A stretch of 64,000 bases of DNA from Shinella daejeonensis. Lineage in GTDB: Bacteria; Pseudomonadota; Alphaproteobacteria; Rhizobiales; Rhizobiaceae. The stretch spans positions 248,001 through 312,000 of the forward strand of contig NZ_JAHWXY010000001.1 of assembly GCF_024281235.1 (NCBI RefSeq). Reading direction: 5' to 3'. The first letter of the stretch is position 1, and each line of letters starts with the position of its first letter. Below are positions 18,788-28,729 of this stretch, in pieces. The notes under the pieces were generated by a model that worked only from the letters and a program-made list of their open reading frames with translations, did not search any database and was not told the origin of the DNA. The position numbers were made by a program, and so were the translations under genes.

Positions 18788-19797
18788 AGCCCGGAGCCCG
18801 CAACAGCATCACCGATGTCGCGGGGCTTCTGGTCGGCAACGCCGGCGATACCGCCCTGAAATCCGGCGTCACGGTCATCGTCGCGGAAGAACCGGCGACC
18901 GCCGCCGTGCAGGTGATGGGCGGAGCTCCCGGCACGCGGGAAACCGACCTGCTCGAACCGCATAACACCGTCGCGGCCGTGGATGCGGTGGCGCTGTCCG
19001 GCGGCTCCGCCTTCGGCCTCGATGCCGCCTCCGGCGTGCAGGCGGCGCTGCGCGAGGCCGGCCGCGGCTTTGCCGTCGGCCCGGTCCGCGTCCCGATCGT
19101 CCCTGCGGCGATCCTCTTCGACCTCATCAACGGCGGCGACAAGGCCTGGGGCCGCTATCCGCCCTATCGCGATCTCGGCCATGCCGCGACCCGGGCCGCC
19201 GCCCGGGATTTCGCGACGGGAAGCGCCGGCGCGGGCCTGGGCGCGCTCACCGCCACCTTCAAGGGCGGGCTCGGCACCGCCTCCGCCGTGCTCGAATGCG
19301 GTTTCACGGTCGGCGCGCTCGTCGCCGTCAATGCGCTCGGTTCGGCGACCGTCGGCAGGACCCGCCATTTCTGGGCCGCCCCCTTCGAGGAGAACCGCGA
19401 ATTCGGCGGCCTCGGCCTTCCGCATCCCTTTCCGTCCGAGGCGCGCAATCCGCTCACCAAGATGTCGCAACAGCCGACATCGGTGGAAAACACCACCATC
19501 GCGGTGATCGCCACCGACGCGCCCCTGACCAAGGCGGAAGCCAAACGGCTCGCCATCGCCGCCCACGACGGTTTTTCCCGCGCGCTGTGGCCGTCCCATA
19601 CGCCGCTGGACGGCGATCTCGTCTTCGCGCTTGCCACCGGCCGCCAGCCGCACCCGCCGGAGGCCGCCGACTTCATCGCGCTCTGCGCAGCGGCGGCGGC
19701 GACCATGGCGCGGGCGATCGCGCGCGGCGTCCACGACGCCGTCCCGCAGCAAGGCGATCTCCTGCCCGCCTGGTCGCAAGCGCCCGCCCTGCGGTGA
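18784..19797 (+). CDS. P1 family Ntn-hydrolase (DmpA/NylC-like aminopeptidase)
   Basis: 337 residues from GTG 18784, which has GGAGG eight bases upstream and overlaps the preceding TGA. The N-terminal hallmark (PGARNSITDVAGLLVGNA) and the ALSGGSAFGLDAASGV block identify the P1/S58-like family, whose precursors self-cleave to expose a Thr or Ser nucleophile. The likely cleavage point is N236|T237 in VENTTIAVIATDAP. Members cut D-Ala or beta-amino peptides or nylon oligomers; the substrate here is unknown. No signal peptide is visible. Coupling to a binding protein suggests an amide or peptide ligand is captured and then hydrolysed. Confidence 0.88.
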   Translation: MKPGARNSITDVAGLLVGNAGDTALKSGVTVIVAEEPATAAVQVMGGAPGTRETDLLEPHNTVAAVDAVALSGGSAFGLDAASGVQAALREAGRGFAVGPVRVPIVPAAILFDLINGGDKAWGRYPPYRDLGHAATRAAARDFATGSAGAGLGALTATFKGGLGTASAVLECGFTVGALVAVNALGSATVGRTRHFWAAPFEENREFGGLGLPHPFPSEARNPLTKMSQQPTSVENTTIAVIATDAPLTKAEAKRLAIAAHDGFSRALWPSHTPLDGDLVFALATGRQPHPPEAADFIALCAAAAATMARAIARGVHDAVPQQGDLLPAWSQAPALR

Positions 19798-19866
19798 TTT
19801 CGTCCGTTGTTCCCCTTTGCCGGGGATGATATGCCCACGGCAAACCCACCCTGAACGGAGCCTGCC

Positions 19867-20544
19867 ATGACCCGTCCCATCCGGATCGCCCCCTCCATCC
19901 TCGCCGCCGACTACGCCCGGCTCGGAGAAGACGTCCGCGACGTGGTCGCCGCCGGCGCGGACTGGATCCATCTCGACATCATGGACGGTCATTTCGTTCC
20001 CAACATCTCCTTCGGCCCCGACGTGGTGAAGGCGCTGCGCCCGCATACGGACGCATTCTTCGACTGCCATCTGATGATCGCGCCGGCCGACCCCTATCTG
20101 GAGGCTTTCGCCAAGGCGGGCTGCGACGGCATCACCGTCCACGCCGAGGCCGGTCCGCATCTCGACCGCTCGCTCCAGGCGATCCGGGCGCTCGGCAAGC
20201 GCGCCGGCGTCGCCATCAATCCCGCGACCCCGGAAAGCGTGCTCGATTATCTCCTCGACAAGATCGACCTCATCCTCGTCATGACCGTCAACCCCGGGTT
20301 CGGCGGTCAGAAGTTCATTCCCGCCATGGCGGAGAAGCTCCGCCGCGTGCGGGCGCTCGTCGGCGACCGGCCCATCGATATCCAGGTGGACGGCGGCATC
20401 GCGCTCGACACCATCGCCACGCCGGCCGGCGCGGGTGCGAATGTCTTCGTCGCCGGATCGGCGATCTTCGGCGGCGGCGATGTCGACGCCTATCGCAAGA
20501 CGATCGCGACGCTGCGCGCCAATGCCGAAGGCGCTGTCCCGTGA
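19867..20544 (+). CDS. rpe: Ribulose-phosphate 3-epimerase
   Basis: 225 residues. Interconverts ribulose-5-phosphate and xylulose-5-phosphate in the pentose phosphate pathway. The TIM-barrel signatures are intact: [50 protein letters not shown] and DGGI. Its TGA overlaps the GTG of the DUF2259 gene, so the two are coupled. Confidence 0.97.
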   Translation: MTRPIRIAPSILAADYARLGEDVRDVVAAGADWIHLDIMDGHFVPNISFGPDVVKALRPHTDAFFDCHLMIAPADPYLEAFAKAGCDGITVHAEAGPHLDRSLQAIRALGKRAGVAINPATPESVLDYLLDKIDLILVMTVNPGFGGQKFIPAMAEKLRRVRALVGDRPIDIQVDGGIALDTIATPAGAGANVFVAGSAIFGGGDVDAYRKTIATLRANAEGAVP

Positions 20545-21275
20545 CGGCCCCGGTCAGGGCGTTCGCCGGCCTCGTCCTGTTGCTGCTCCTTGCCGGAGGG
20601 GCGACGGCGGGCGATTTCTCGACCTTCCGGCCGATCGGCTTTTCCGATGACGGTTCGGTCTTCGCCTTCGAGGAATTCGGCATCCAGGACGGATCCGGCT
20701 TCCCCTACTCCAATATCTATTTCATCGACACGGAAAAGGACGCTTTTCTGGCCGGCACCCCGATCCGCATACGCCTCGACGACGAGGCCGCCGGCCTTGA
20801 TGACGCCCGCGCCGAAAGCCGGGAAAAGGCCCGGCCGCTCGTCGAGCGCCATCGGCTGTTTTCCAATCCCGGCGTGCTCGCGGCCTTCAATCCGATGGGC
20901 GAGATCACCGCTGACCGTCACAGGATAGAATATCTGCCGCATGCCGTTGAGCCCACGCCCGGCGGCAGCTATGCGCTCGCGCTGGACGAAATCGCGCTCG
21001 ATCTGCCGGAAAAATGCACCAACCTCACCCCGGAAGGCGGCAAGGGATTTCGCCTGCGCCTCGTCCGGCGTGACGGCGAAGACATCGACCGGACGATCCA
21101 CGAGGACGCGCGCATTCCCGACAGCCGCCATTGCCCGCTTTCCTACCAGATCGCCGGCGCGATGACCCATCACGCCTTCGGCAGCGATCCGGTGCATATC
21201 GCGCTGGTGCTCGTGCGCAGCTTCGGCTTCGAAGGCAGCGACGGCCGCTGGATCGCCGTACCGTTCAAACCCTGA
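20541..21275 (+). CDS. Secreted DUF2259 protein
   Basis: 244 residues with an N-terminal signal sequence (hydrophobic 8-19, ending GGATAG), then a region matching the DUF2259 predicted secreted protein family ([25 protein letters not shown]). The family has no known function to my knowledge. Starts at GTG inside the rpe stop (GTGA overlap), so it is translated with rpe, and it is followed 129 bp later by purB. No catalytic motif is evident. Confidence 0.82.
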   Translation: MTAPVRAFAGLVLLLLLAGGATAGDFSTFRPIGFSDDGSVFAFEEFGIQDGSGFPYSNIYFIDTEKDAFLAGTPIRIRLDDEAAGLDDARAESREKARPLVERHRLFSNPGVLAAFNPMGEITADRHRIEYLPHAVEPTPGGSYALALDEIALDLPEKCTNLTPEGGKGFRLRLVRRDGEDIDRTIHEDARIPDSRHCPLSYQIAGAMTHHAFGSDPVHIALVLVRSFGFEGSDGRWIAVPFKP

Positions 21276-21404
21276 GCGCAAGGCCCGGGCGCCGGCTGCT
21301 TCCGGCAGCCGCAAGCCTGTGGCTTGCCCGGCCAATGCGTTGAGCTTGGCGGCCATCTTTGCTAAAGCGGCGCAACATCCACCCCCAAGGAAAGTCTAGA
21401 ACCG

Positions 21405-22712
21405 ATGATCCCTCGCTATTCCCGACCCGACATGGTCGCGATCTGGTCGCCCGAAACGAAGTTCCGCATCTGGTTCGAAATCGAGGCGCACGCCTGCGAC
21501 GCGCTGGCCGAACTGGGCGTCATCCCGAAGGACGCGGCCCGAAACATCTGGGAAAAGGGCGGCGCAGCCACCTTCGACGTCGCCCGCATCGACGAGATCG
21601 AGGCGGTCACCAAGCATGACGTCATCGCCTTCCTGACGCATCTGGCCGAGATCGTCGGTCCCGACGCCCGCTTCGTGCATCAGGGCATGACCTCTTCCGA
21701 CGTGCTCGACACCTGCTTCAATATCCAGCTCGTCCGCGCCACCGATATCCTGCTTGCCGATCTGGACCGGCTTCTGGCGGCGCTGAAGCGCCGCGCCTTC
21801 GAGCACAAGGACACCATCACCATCGGCCGCTCGCACGCCATCCATGCCGAACCCACGACCTTCGGCGTGAAGATGGCGCTGGCCTATGCCGAGTTCGAGC
21901 GTTGCCGCACCCGCCTCGTCGCGGCGCGGGAGGAAATCGCCACCTGCGCCATTTCCGGCGCTGTCGGCACCTTCGCCAATATCGATCCGCGCGTCGAGGA
22001 GCATGTCGCCCGCGCGCTCGGCCTTGCCCCCGAGCCGGTCTCCACGCAGGTCATCCCGCGCGACCGCCACGCCATGTATTTCGCCACGCTCGGCGTCGTC
22101 GCCTCCTCGATCGAGCGGCTGGCGACCGAGATCCGCCATTTGCAGCGAACCGAAGTGCTGGAGGCCGAGGAATATTTCTCCCCGGGCCAGAAGGGCTCCT
22201 CGGCGATGCCGCACAAGCGCAACCCGGTACTGACGGAAAACCTGACGGGTCTTGCCCGCATGGTCCGGGCTTTCGCGATCCCCGCGATGGAGAATGTCGC
22301 CCTCTGGCACGAGCGTGACATCTCGCATTCGTCGGTCGAGCGCATGATTGGCCCCGATGCCACGGTGACCCTCGACTTCGCGCTGGCGCGGCTCACCGGC
22401 GTTATCGACAAGCTTCTCGTCTATCCCGAGAACATGATGAAGAATCTCGACAAGTTCCGCGGGCTCGTCCATTCGCAACGCGTGCTCCTGGCGCTGACCC
22501 AGGCCGGCGTCTCGCGCGAGGACAGCTATCGCCTCGTCCAGCGCAACGCCATGAAGGTCTGGGAAGAGGGCAAGGATTTCCTGGAGGAGCTCCTGGCCGA
22601 TTCCGAGGTCCGGGCCGCTCTTTCGGAAGAGGAAATCCGGGAGAAATTCGACCTCGGCTACCATACCAAGCACGTCGATACGATCTTCCGCCGGGTCTTC
22701 GGCGCGGTGTGA
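21405..22712 (+). CDS. purB: Adenylosuccinate lyase
   Basis: 435 residues. Cleaves SAICAR to AICAR and adenylosuccinate to AMP in purine synthesis. The fumarase/aspartase signature (SSAMPHKRNPVLTE) and HQGMTSSDVLDT and TIGRSHAIHAEPTTFG blocks are present; catalytic His and Ser residues lie in these. The start is ATG 21405 (MIPRYSRPDM). It is about 5 kb from the purCSQ-L group and ends in front of a perfect 13-bp hairpin. Confidence 0.97.
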   Translation: MIPRYSRPDMVAIWSPETKFRIWFEIEAHACDALAELGVIPKDAARNIWEKGGAATFDVARIDEIEAVTKHDVIAFLTHLAEIVGPDARFVHQGMTSSDVLDTCFNIQLVRATDILLADLDRLLAALKRRAFEHKDTITIGRSHAIHAEPTTFGVKMALAYAEFERCRTRLVAAREEIATCAISGAVGTFANIDPRVEEHVARALGLAPEPVSTQVIPRDRHAMYFATLGVVASSIERLATEIRHLQRTEVLEAEEYFSPGQKGSSAMPHKRNPVLTENLTGLARMVRAFAIPAMENVALWHERDISHSSVERMIGPDATVTLDFALARLTGVIDKLLVYPENMMKNLDKFRGLVHSQRVLLALTQAGVSREDSYRLVQRNAMKVWEEGKDFLEELLADSEVRAALSEEEIREKFDLGYHTKHVDTIFRRVFGAV

Positions 22713-22722
22713 CACGATCACC

Positions 22723-22751
22723 CGACGGGCGGCGGTGACCGCCGCCCGTCG
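22723..22751. terminator. Perfect GC-rich hairpin between convergent genes
   Basis: A 13-bp perfect stem (CGACGGGCGGCGG / CCGCCGCCCGTCG) with a TGA loop lies 10 bp past the purB stop and 7 bp before the end of the opposing DUF2189 gene. There is no T tract on either side, so intrinsic termination is uncertain; it may be a transcript-end barrier. Confidence 0.55.
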
Positions 22752-22757
22752 GCGCCC

Positions 22758-23564
22758 TTATCGTGTCCGCTCGTCGACGACGATCTTGCGATAGAGATGC
22801 CAGGTGGCATGACCAAGGATCGGCATGACGACGGCGAGGCCGACGAAAAGCGGAATGGTGCCGACAATCAGCAATGCGGCCACGATCAGCCCCCAGCAGA
22901 CGATCGGCAGCGGATTGACGAGAGTGGCGCGCAGCGAGGTTTCCACCGCCACGACCGCACCGACATCGCGGTCGATCAACAGCGGAAACGCGATCACCGA
23001 GGTCGCCAGCACCACCAGCGCGAAGCAGAAGCCGATGGCGTTGCCCGCCAGCATCAGCAACTCGCCGTTTTCCGTGCCGAAGACCGAGGCGAGGAAGAGC
23101 GAAAGCGATTGCGGCGGCTGCGGACCGAACAGGCTGACATAGAGCGCCTGCGCCGTCAGCAGCCAGACGAGAAACAGCACGAGCAACATCGCACCGACCG
23201 CCAGGATCGCCGGCAGCGCCGGTGAATGACGCAATTCCAGCGCATGACGCCATGAAGCGTCGAGCCTCAGTTCGCGCCGGCGGCTGATCTCGTAGAGCCC
23301 GACCGCCAGAAGCGGCCCGAGCAGCGCAAAACCCGCAATCAACGGAAAGACCAGAGGCAGCATATTCGCCCCGGAACTCCAGGTGACGAGCACGACGCCG
23401 CAGATGGGATAGATCAGGCTTATGAAGACATAATGCGAGGGCTTGGCGAGAAAGTCGTCCAATCCCAGCGACAGCGCCTCGCGCACGTCGTCGAGCCCGA
23501 TCCGCCGGATTACCGGACGCATCACCGTTTCGTCCGGTCCCGCCATTACATGAAATGTCGTCAT
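22758..23564 (-). CDS. DUF2189 integral membrane protein
   Basis: 268 residues with about six transmembrane helices and the DUF2189 pattern: an N-terminal soluble stretch (RRIGLDDVREALSLGLDDFLAKPSHY), then paired hydrophobic helices, with a DRDVG motif late. The family is related in layout to cytochrome-oxidase subunit I-like annotations in databases but has no haem ligands that I can assign. The ATG at 23564 has GGAG eight bases upstream; the 21-residue upstream extension is not supported. Confidence 0.82.
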   Translation of the reverse strand: MTTFHVMAGPDETVMRPVIRRIGLDDVREALSLGLDDFLAKPSHYVFISLIYPICGVVLVTWSSGANMLPLVFPLIAGFALLGPLLAVGLYEISRRRELRLDASWRHALELRHSPALPAILAVGAMLLVLFLVWLLTAQALYVSLFGPQPPQSLSLFLASVFGTENGELLMLAGNAIGFCFALVVLATSVIAFPLLIDRDVGAVVAVETSLRATLVNPLPIVCWGLIVAALLIVGTIPLFVGLAVVMPILGHATWHLYRKIVVDERTR

Positions 23565-23728
23565 GAACGCTTCTCCTTGCCGGCTGTGCCGCCACGAGAA
23601 CCGCGGGAAACGGACATCCGCCACCACGCTGAACCGCGACTGGCCTTGTCATTCGTCAATCATACAGGAAAGGCGCAGAATGTGCTGCCCTCTTGACTTC
23701 AGGACTTCGTGATCGCACATGCCAGGGC

Positions 23729-24286
23729 ATGAAAGCCTCCGAAGCCGATATCCTGATCGTCCCCGGTTACAAGAATTCCGGACCCGACCACTGGCAAAGC
23801 CGCTGGCAGTCGAGGCTCCGCACGGCACGGCGGGTCGAGCAGGCGGAATGGGCAAAGCCGGTGCGCGAGGACTGGATACGCCGCCTCGTCGAGGACGTCG
23901 AAAAGGCGACAAGGCCGGTGGTGCTGGTCGCCCATTCGCTCGGCGTCGCCGCCAGCATCCACGCCGCGCCGGAAATCGCCGGCAAGGTGGCCGGCGCATT
24001 CTTCGTCGCGCCGCCGGATGTCGCCAACCCGAAAATCCGGCCGAAGCACTTCATGACCTTCGGCCCCTACCCGCGCGAGCCGCTCCCCTTCCCCTCGGTC
24101 GTCGTCGCCAGCCGCAACGATCCGTTCGGCTCCTACGAGCATGCCGACGACATCGCCGCCGCCTGGGGTTCCCTGCTGCTCGATGCCGGTCATTCCGGTC
24201 ATATCGATACCGATTCCGGCCACGGCCCCTGGCCGGAGGGCACGATGGTCTTCGCGCGCTTCCTCTCGCGCCTCAGGCCCGCCTGA
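23729..24286 (+). CDS. RBBP9/YdeN-family alpha/beta hydrolase
   Basis: 185 residues. The N terminus (LIVPGYKNSGPDHWQSRW) and the nucleophile elbow AHSLG (Ser70) are typical of RBBP9/YdeN serine hydrolases; the Asp (ASRNDPFGSYE) and His (GHSGHID) of the triad are recognisable. The natural substrate of bacterial members is unknown. I chose ATG 23729; the earlier in-frame TTG at 23693 lacks family similarity. It is a stand-alone gene divergent from DUF2189. Confidence 0.88.
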   Translation: MKASEADILIVPGYKNSGPDHWQSRWQSRLRTARRVEQAEWAKPVREDWIRRLVEDVEKATRPVVLVAHSLGVAASIHAAPEIAGKVAGAFFVAPPDVANPKIRPKHFMTFGPYPREPLPFPSVVVASRNDPFGSYEHADDIAAAWGSLLLDAGHSGHIDTDSGHGPWPEGTMVFARFLSRLRPA

Positions 24287-24369
24287 AAGGCCGCCTTACA
24301 CCATTAAGGGGAACTTCATAGAGTTTTGCCAGTCTCCCGGCGTCGAGTCACGAGCAGGCATCGCGCTTC

Positions 24370-26955
24370 ATGGTAAAATCGCCCGGCCCCGCCGCCATTG
24401 CCACACCGGATGCGGCGGACCTCCGCGAAACCGGCGCCCCTTTTTCCCGATCCGCCTTTGGATTTGCGACACTGTCGGCCGACGGGCGCATTCTTTATGC
24501 CAACGCCGCCTTCCTGCGCGCCCTGCATCTGCAAGCCGGCAGCGATCTTCCCCTGCTTGAGGACATCGTCTCGCCGAAGGACCACGCGGCGCTGGAACAG
24601 GCGCTGGAAGACCGGCAGGCCGAACAGGCCCCCTGGGAAATCCGCTTCCGGCGCGCCGATCGCAGCGAATTCTGGGTGCTCGCATCCTTCACATCGGCCG
24701 GAAAGGCGGACGCGGACCGGGGCGTTGCCCGTCTTCTCCAGACGGTGGATATCGACGAGCGCAAGCGCAACACCCTTGAACTCTGCGAACGCGAGGCGCG
24801 CTGGAACCAGGCGCTTGAATCGGCCGGCCAGGGCGTATGGGACCATGACTTCGCCCGAAACTCTCTTTTCTATTCCCGCCAGTGGCGTTCCATCCGCGGG
24901 ATCGACGCCGACGAACAGCCGGATTTCTCCCTTTCCAACTGGATCGGCAATGTTCACCCCGACGATCGGGCGCATGTCATCGCGGAAATCAACCGGCAGG
25001 AAAGCGGCGAGACGCCGTTCAACGTCTTCGCCTATCGCGAGAAGCATCGCGACGGCCACTGGATCTGGATCGAAAGCCGTGGCGCGGTCGTTGAATATGG
25101 CGACGACGGCAAGCCGAGCCGGACCGCCGGAACCGATACGGACATCACCGATCGCAAGGAGGCCGAGGAACGGCTCGCCCAGCTTTCGCATCGTCTCGCC
25201 CTGGCGTTCCAGGTCTCGAATTTCGGGGTTTTCGACGTCAACCTGCGGACCGGCGAAGTGAAATGGGATGACCGGATCATGGAAATCTACGGCATGACGG
25301 AAACGCCCGACGCCACCAGCTGGGAAGCAGCGCTGCACCCGGAGGATCGCCGGAAGGCGGTGACGAAGGTCGAGCGCGGCCTTGCCAGCCGTCGGGATTT
25401 TCCCAACGCCTTTCGCATCATCCGCGGTGACGGCGAAATCCGCCACATTCGCGGGCGCTCCACCCATTATATCGATCTGGCCGGCATACCGCACCTCATC
25501 GGCGCCAACTGGGACGTCACGGAGGACGTCCGGGTCCAGGAAGAACTCAAGCATGCCCGGGATCTCGCAGAGGCGCGCAACGTCGAGCTTGAGGCAGCCC
25601 GGGACCGGATCGAATATACGGCGCTGCACGATCATCTGACCGGCCTTCCGAACCGCCGCTACCTCGACCGCGTCATCGGGGCGGCCGCCGGCGAGGCGCG
25701 GCACACCGGCGAGCGGCTTGCCGTCCTGCACATTGACCTCGACCGTTTCAAGGAAATCAACGACACGCTCGGCCATCTCGCCGGCGACCGCATGCTGAGC
25801 CATGCTGCAGCCGTGCTGACCTTGCTGAAGAGGCCCGACGATTTTGTCGCCCGCATCGGCGGCGACGAGTTCGTCTTCCTCGCACGCGGCGCGGCAAAGA
25901 GAAATCTCTCCGCCCTCGCCGACCGGATCGTCACCGAAATGCGCAAGCCCGTGCCCTTCGAGGGCCATGTCTGCCGCTTCGGCGCAAGCGTCGGCATCGC
26001 CAGTCAGGCCGGCGAGGCCATCGATCCCCGCCAGTTGCTCCTCAATGCCGATCTGGCCCTCTACCGCGCCAAGAATCGCGGCCGCGGCCGGCATGAATTC
26101 TTCACGAACGATATCCAGGCGCAGATCATCGTCACCAAGCAGACGGCGGACGACATTCTCGCCGGCATCGAGCAGCGACGCTTCCTGCCCTATTATCAGC
26201 CGCAATTCTGCGCCAGGACACTCGATATCGTCAGCCTCGAGACGCTGGCGCGCTGGAACCATCCCACACGCGGCATCCTTGGCCCGGACGCCTTCCTGAA
26301 GATCGCCGAGGATCTCGATTGCGTGGCGACGATCGACGGGATCGTGCTGGAAAAGGCGCTTGACGATTTCGCCCGCTGGGAGGAGCGCGGTCTCGGCATC
26401 CACCGGATATCGACCAACGTCTCGGCAAAGCGCCTGCATGATCCCGAATTGCGCCACACCCTGCGCCGCCTTCCCATCCGGCCGCAGACCCTTTCGTTCG
26501 AATTGCTGGAATCGATTTTCCTCGATGATTGCGACCGCACCGTGCTGGAAAACCTCGCGGAAATCCGCCGTCTCGGCATCGATATCGAGATCGACGACTT
26601 CGGCACCGGCCACGCCTCGATCATCAGCCTGCTGAAACTCGGCCCCCGCCGGTTGAAGATCGACCGCCAGCTGGTGAAGCCGGTCAACCGCTCGCCGGGC
26701 CAGCGCAAGCTGGTCGGCACGATCATCGAGATCGGCCGCTCACTTGATATCGAGGTCATCGCCGAGGGCGTAGAGACCTCGGCGCATGTCGCGATCCTGC
26801 GGGACCTCGGATGCAACATCCTTCAGGGGTTCGCCCTTGCCCGCCCGCTTCCCGCCGAGGCGATAGCGGATTTCGTCTTGGGCCAGCAGTGGCGTGAGGC
26901 CGCCGCCGTCTACCCTTTCCCGCCCGATCTGCGCCGGACGCATGCTCGCCTTTGA
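24370..26955 (+). CDS. Multi-PAS GGDEF-EAL cyclic di-GMP protein
   Basis: 861 residues: three PAS-type sensor regions (about 25-130, 140-262, 272-388), a GGDEF domain (about 412-580; GGDEF 497-501) and an EAL domain (about 590-845). The I-site RPDD (488-491) is intact. The EAL residues also look complete: ETLARW at 624-629, NVS, ELLES, DDFGTG at 742-747, LKID and EGVET. Both cyclase and phosphodiesterase activity are therefore possible. It has no membrane segment, so sensing should be cytoplasmic. It is probably monocistronic and ends before a convergent terminator. Confidence 0.93.
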   Translation: MVKSPGPAAIATPDAADLRETGAPFSRSAFGFATLSADGRILYANAAFLRALHLQAGSDLPLLEDIVSPKDHAALEQALEDRQAEQAPWEIRFRRADRSEFWVLASFTSAGKADADRGVARLLQTVDIDERKRNTLELCEREARWNQALESAGQGVWDHDFARNSLFYSRQWRSIRGIDADEQPDFSLSNWIGNVHPDDRAHVIAEINRQESGETPFNVFAYREKHRDGHWIWIESRGAVVEYGDDGKPSRTAGTDTDITDRKEAEERLAQLSHRLALAFQVSNFGVFDVNLRTGEVKWDDRIMEIYGMTETPDATSWEAALHPEDRRKAVTKVERGLASRRDFPNAFRIIRGDGEIRHIRGRSTHYIDLAGIPHLIGANWDVTEDVRVQEELKHARDLAEARNVELEAARDRIEYTALHDHLTGLPNRRYLDRVIGAAAGEARHTGERLAVLHIDLDRFKEINDTLGHLAGDRMLSHAAAVLTLLKRPDDFVARIGGDEFVFLARGAAKRNLSALADRIVTEMRKPVPFEGHVCRFGASVGIASQAGEAIDPRQLLLNADLALYRAKNRGRGRHEFFTNDIQAQIIVTKQTADDILAGIEQRRFLPYYQPQFCARTLDIVSLETLARWNHPTRGILGPDAFLKIAEDLDCVATIDGIVLEKALDDFARWEERGLGIHRISTNVSAKRLHDPELRHTLRRLPIRPQTLSFELLESIFLDDCDRTVLENLAEIRRLGIDIEIDDFGTGHASIISLLKLGPRRLKIDRQLVKPVNRSPGQRKLVGTIIEIGRSLDIEVIAEGVETSAHVAILRDLGCNILQGFALARPLPAEAIADFVLGQQWREAAAVYPFPPDLRRTHARL

Positions 26956-26972
26956 ACGGGGCGAGCCCGTGA

Positions 26973-27003
26973 AAAAGCCGCCCGGCTGAACCGAGCGGCT
27001 TTT
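26973..27003. terminator. Bidirectional terminator
   Basis: A 9-bp stem (AAAAGCCGC / GCGGCTTTT) with a 13-nt loop lies between the convergent GGDEF-EAL gene and the DUF1476 gene, with A/T runs suited to termination from both directions. Confidence 0.75.
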
Positions 27004-27036
27004 CGATGTCTGTCGATGCGACCGTGACGCGAGGCG

Positions 27037-27357
27037 TCAGTCGGCTTCCAGCTGGGCGATGGCGACGGCGAGCAGTTCGATCAGCTGCGTGCGGATGTCG
27101 TCCTCGCTGCGGGCGATGCCGGCGGCGTCGAAATCCGCCTTGATCTTGCGCACGACGTCCTCGTGGCCGGCCTCCTCGAAATCGGCGGCCACAACCTCTC
27201 TGGCATAGGCGTCGGCGGCTTCTCCCGTCTTGCCGAGCAGGCCGGCGGCCCAAAGGCCGACAAGCTTGTTGCGGCGGGCCTCGGCCTTGAAGCGCAGTTC
27301 CTCGTCAAGCGCGAACTTGGCTTCATAGGCCTTCATGCGATCCTGCAAATTGGTCAT
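27037..27357 (-). CDS. ATP synthase inhibitor, zeta subunit (DUF1476)
   Basis: 106 residues matching DUF1476, the alphaproteobacterial zeta subunit that blocks F1-ATPase hydrolysis (characterised in Paracoccus). The N-terminal inhibitory-type stretch (MTNLQDRMKAYEAKFALDEE) and helical remainder are clear. The true start is ATG 27357 with GGGAG nine bases upstream; the reading frame is open much further but only by chance, antisense to purC. It diverges from purC across 225 bp. Confidence 0.92.
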   Translation of the reverse strand: MTNLQDRMKAYEAKFALDEELRFKAEARRNKLVGLWAAGLLGKTGEAADAYAREVVAADFEEAGHEDVVRKIKADFDAAGIARSEDDIRTQLIELLAVAIAQLEAD

Positions 27358-27582
27358 CTGGGACTCCCGTAGATTCTCTTTCCCGAAGGGTTGCTTTCCC
27401 CATAAAACAAAACCCCGGCAAAAGTGCAAATAGGAAGTTTGTGACCGGCGCAACAGCCCGAAAAGCCTGAAATGAGGGGATGGCACGTCACGCCGATTGT
27501 TAAACTCCGGCATTTCGTTTAAGGGAGCGCGAAAGACCGACAGCGGCGCGCGCCCAAGCGCGCCAGAACAGAGATAAAATCC

Positions 27583-28347
27583 ATGAACCGTCGCCGCCGT
27601 ATCTACGAGGGCAAGGCCAAGATTCTTTATGAGGGTCCTGAGCCGGGCACCCTGATCCAGTTCTTCAAGGATGACGCCACCGCGTTCAACCGCAAGAAGC
27701 ACGACGTCATTGACGGCAAGGGTGTGCTGAACAACCGGATTTCCGAATATATCTTCACGCAGCTCAACAAGATGGGCATCCCGACCCATTTCATCCGCTG
27801 CCTCAACATGCGCGAGCAACTGATCAAGGAAGTGGAGATCATTCCGCTCGAGGTCGTCGTGCGCAACGTGGCGGCCGGCTCGCTCTCCAAGCGCCTCGGC
27901 ATCGACGAAGGCACGGTCCTGCCCCGCTCGATCATCGAGTTCTACTTCAAGGCGGATGCGCTTGAGGATCCGATGGTTTCCGAAGAGCACATCACCGCCT
28001 TCGGCTGGGCGAGCCCGCAGGAACTCGATGACATCATGGCGCTCGCCATCCGCGTCAACGATTTCCTCTCCGGCCTTTTCCTCGGCGTCGGCATCCAGCT
28101 CGTCGATTTCAAGATCGAATGCGGCCGCCTCTACGAGGGCGACATGATGCGCATCATCATCGCCGACGAGATTTCCCCCGACAGCTGCCGCCTCTGGGAC
28201 ATCGCGACCCAGGAGCGGATGGACAAGGACCGCTTCCGCAGCGACATGGGCGGACTGGTCGAAGCCTATCAGGAAGTGGCCCGCCGCCTCGGCATCATGA
28301 ATGCGAACGAACCGCTGCGCGGCACCGGGCCGGTTCTCGTCAAGTAA
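27583..28347 (+). CDS. purC: SAICAR synthetase
   Basis: 254 residues. Condenses CAIR with aspartate using ATP to form SAICAR. Signatures include [37 protein letters not shown] and DFKIECG. It begins the purC-purS-purQ run; purS follows after 26 bp. The 225-bp upstream region, shared with the divergent DUF1476 gene, must hold its promoter, but I see no convincing operator. Confidence 0.97.
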   Translation: MNRRRRIYEGKAKILYEGPEPGTLIQFFKDDATAFNRKKHDVIDGKGVLNNRISEYIFTQLNKMGIPTHFIRCLNMREQLIKEVEIIPLEVVVRNVAAGSLSKRLGIDEGTVLPRSIIEFYFKADALEDPMVSEEHITAFGWASPQELDDIMALAIRVNDFLSGLFLGVGIQLVDFKIECGRLYEGDMMRIIIADEISPDSCRLWDIATQERMDKDRFRSDMGGLVEAYQEVARRLGIMNANEPLRGTGPVLVK

Positions 28348-28373
28348 ACGTCCCAACACTGGAAGAGTAGAAC

Positions 28374-28616
28374 ATGATCAAGGCACGTGTAACGGTGACG
28401 CTCAAGAACGGCGTGCTCGACCCGCAGGGCAAGGCCATCGAAGGCGCGCTCGGCAGCCTCGGCTTCGAGGGCGTTCATCAGGTCCGCCAGGGCAAGGTCT
28501 TCGATCTGGAACTCGACACGGCCGACCGCGCGAAGGCCGAAGCCGACCTCACGGCGATGTGCGAGAAGCTTCTGGCCAACACGGTGATCGAAAACTATAC
28601 TATCGCCTTTCCCTGA
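28374..28616 (+). CDS. purS: FGAM synthase subunit PurS
   Basis: 80 residues (MIKARVTVTLKNGVLDPQGKAI at the N terminus), the small dimeric subunit that couples PurQ ammonia production to PurL. It is standard where PurL is the short form, as here. It is followed by a 113-bp gap in which I see no gene before purQ. Confidence 0.96.
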   Translation: MIKARVTVTLKNGVLDPQGKAIEGALGSLGFEGVHQVRQGKVFDLELDTADRAKAEADLTAMCEKLLANTVIENYTIAFP

Positions 28617-28729
28617 GGGTTGAAGGGACCGAGGGCGGACTCCGGTTTCGCAAAGCCGACACCCGGGCTCCGACCGTATCGACAACCGCCTCGAACAGCA
28701 GAGGCCCAGGCAAGGTTTGAGCCACACCC

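Noticed and set aside
24316-26613. A 765-codon leftward open frame
   Set aside because: Antisense to the PAS-GGDEF-EAL gene; no recognisable domain.
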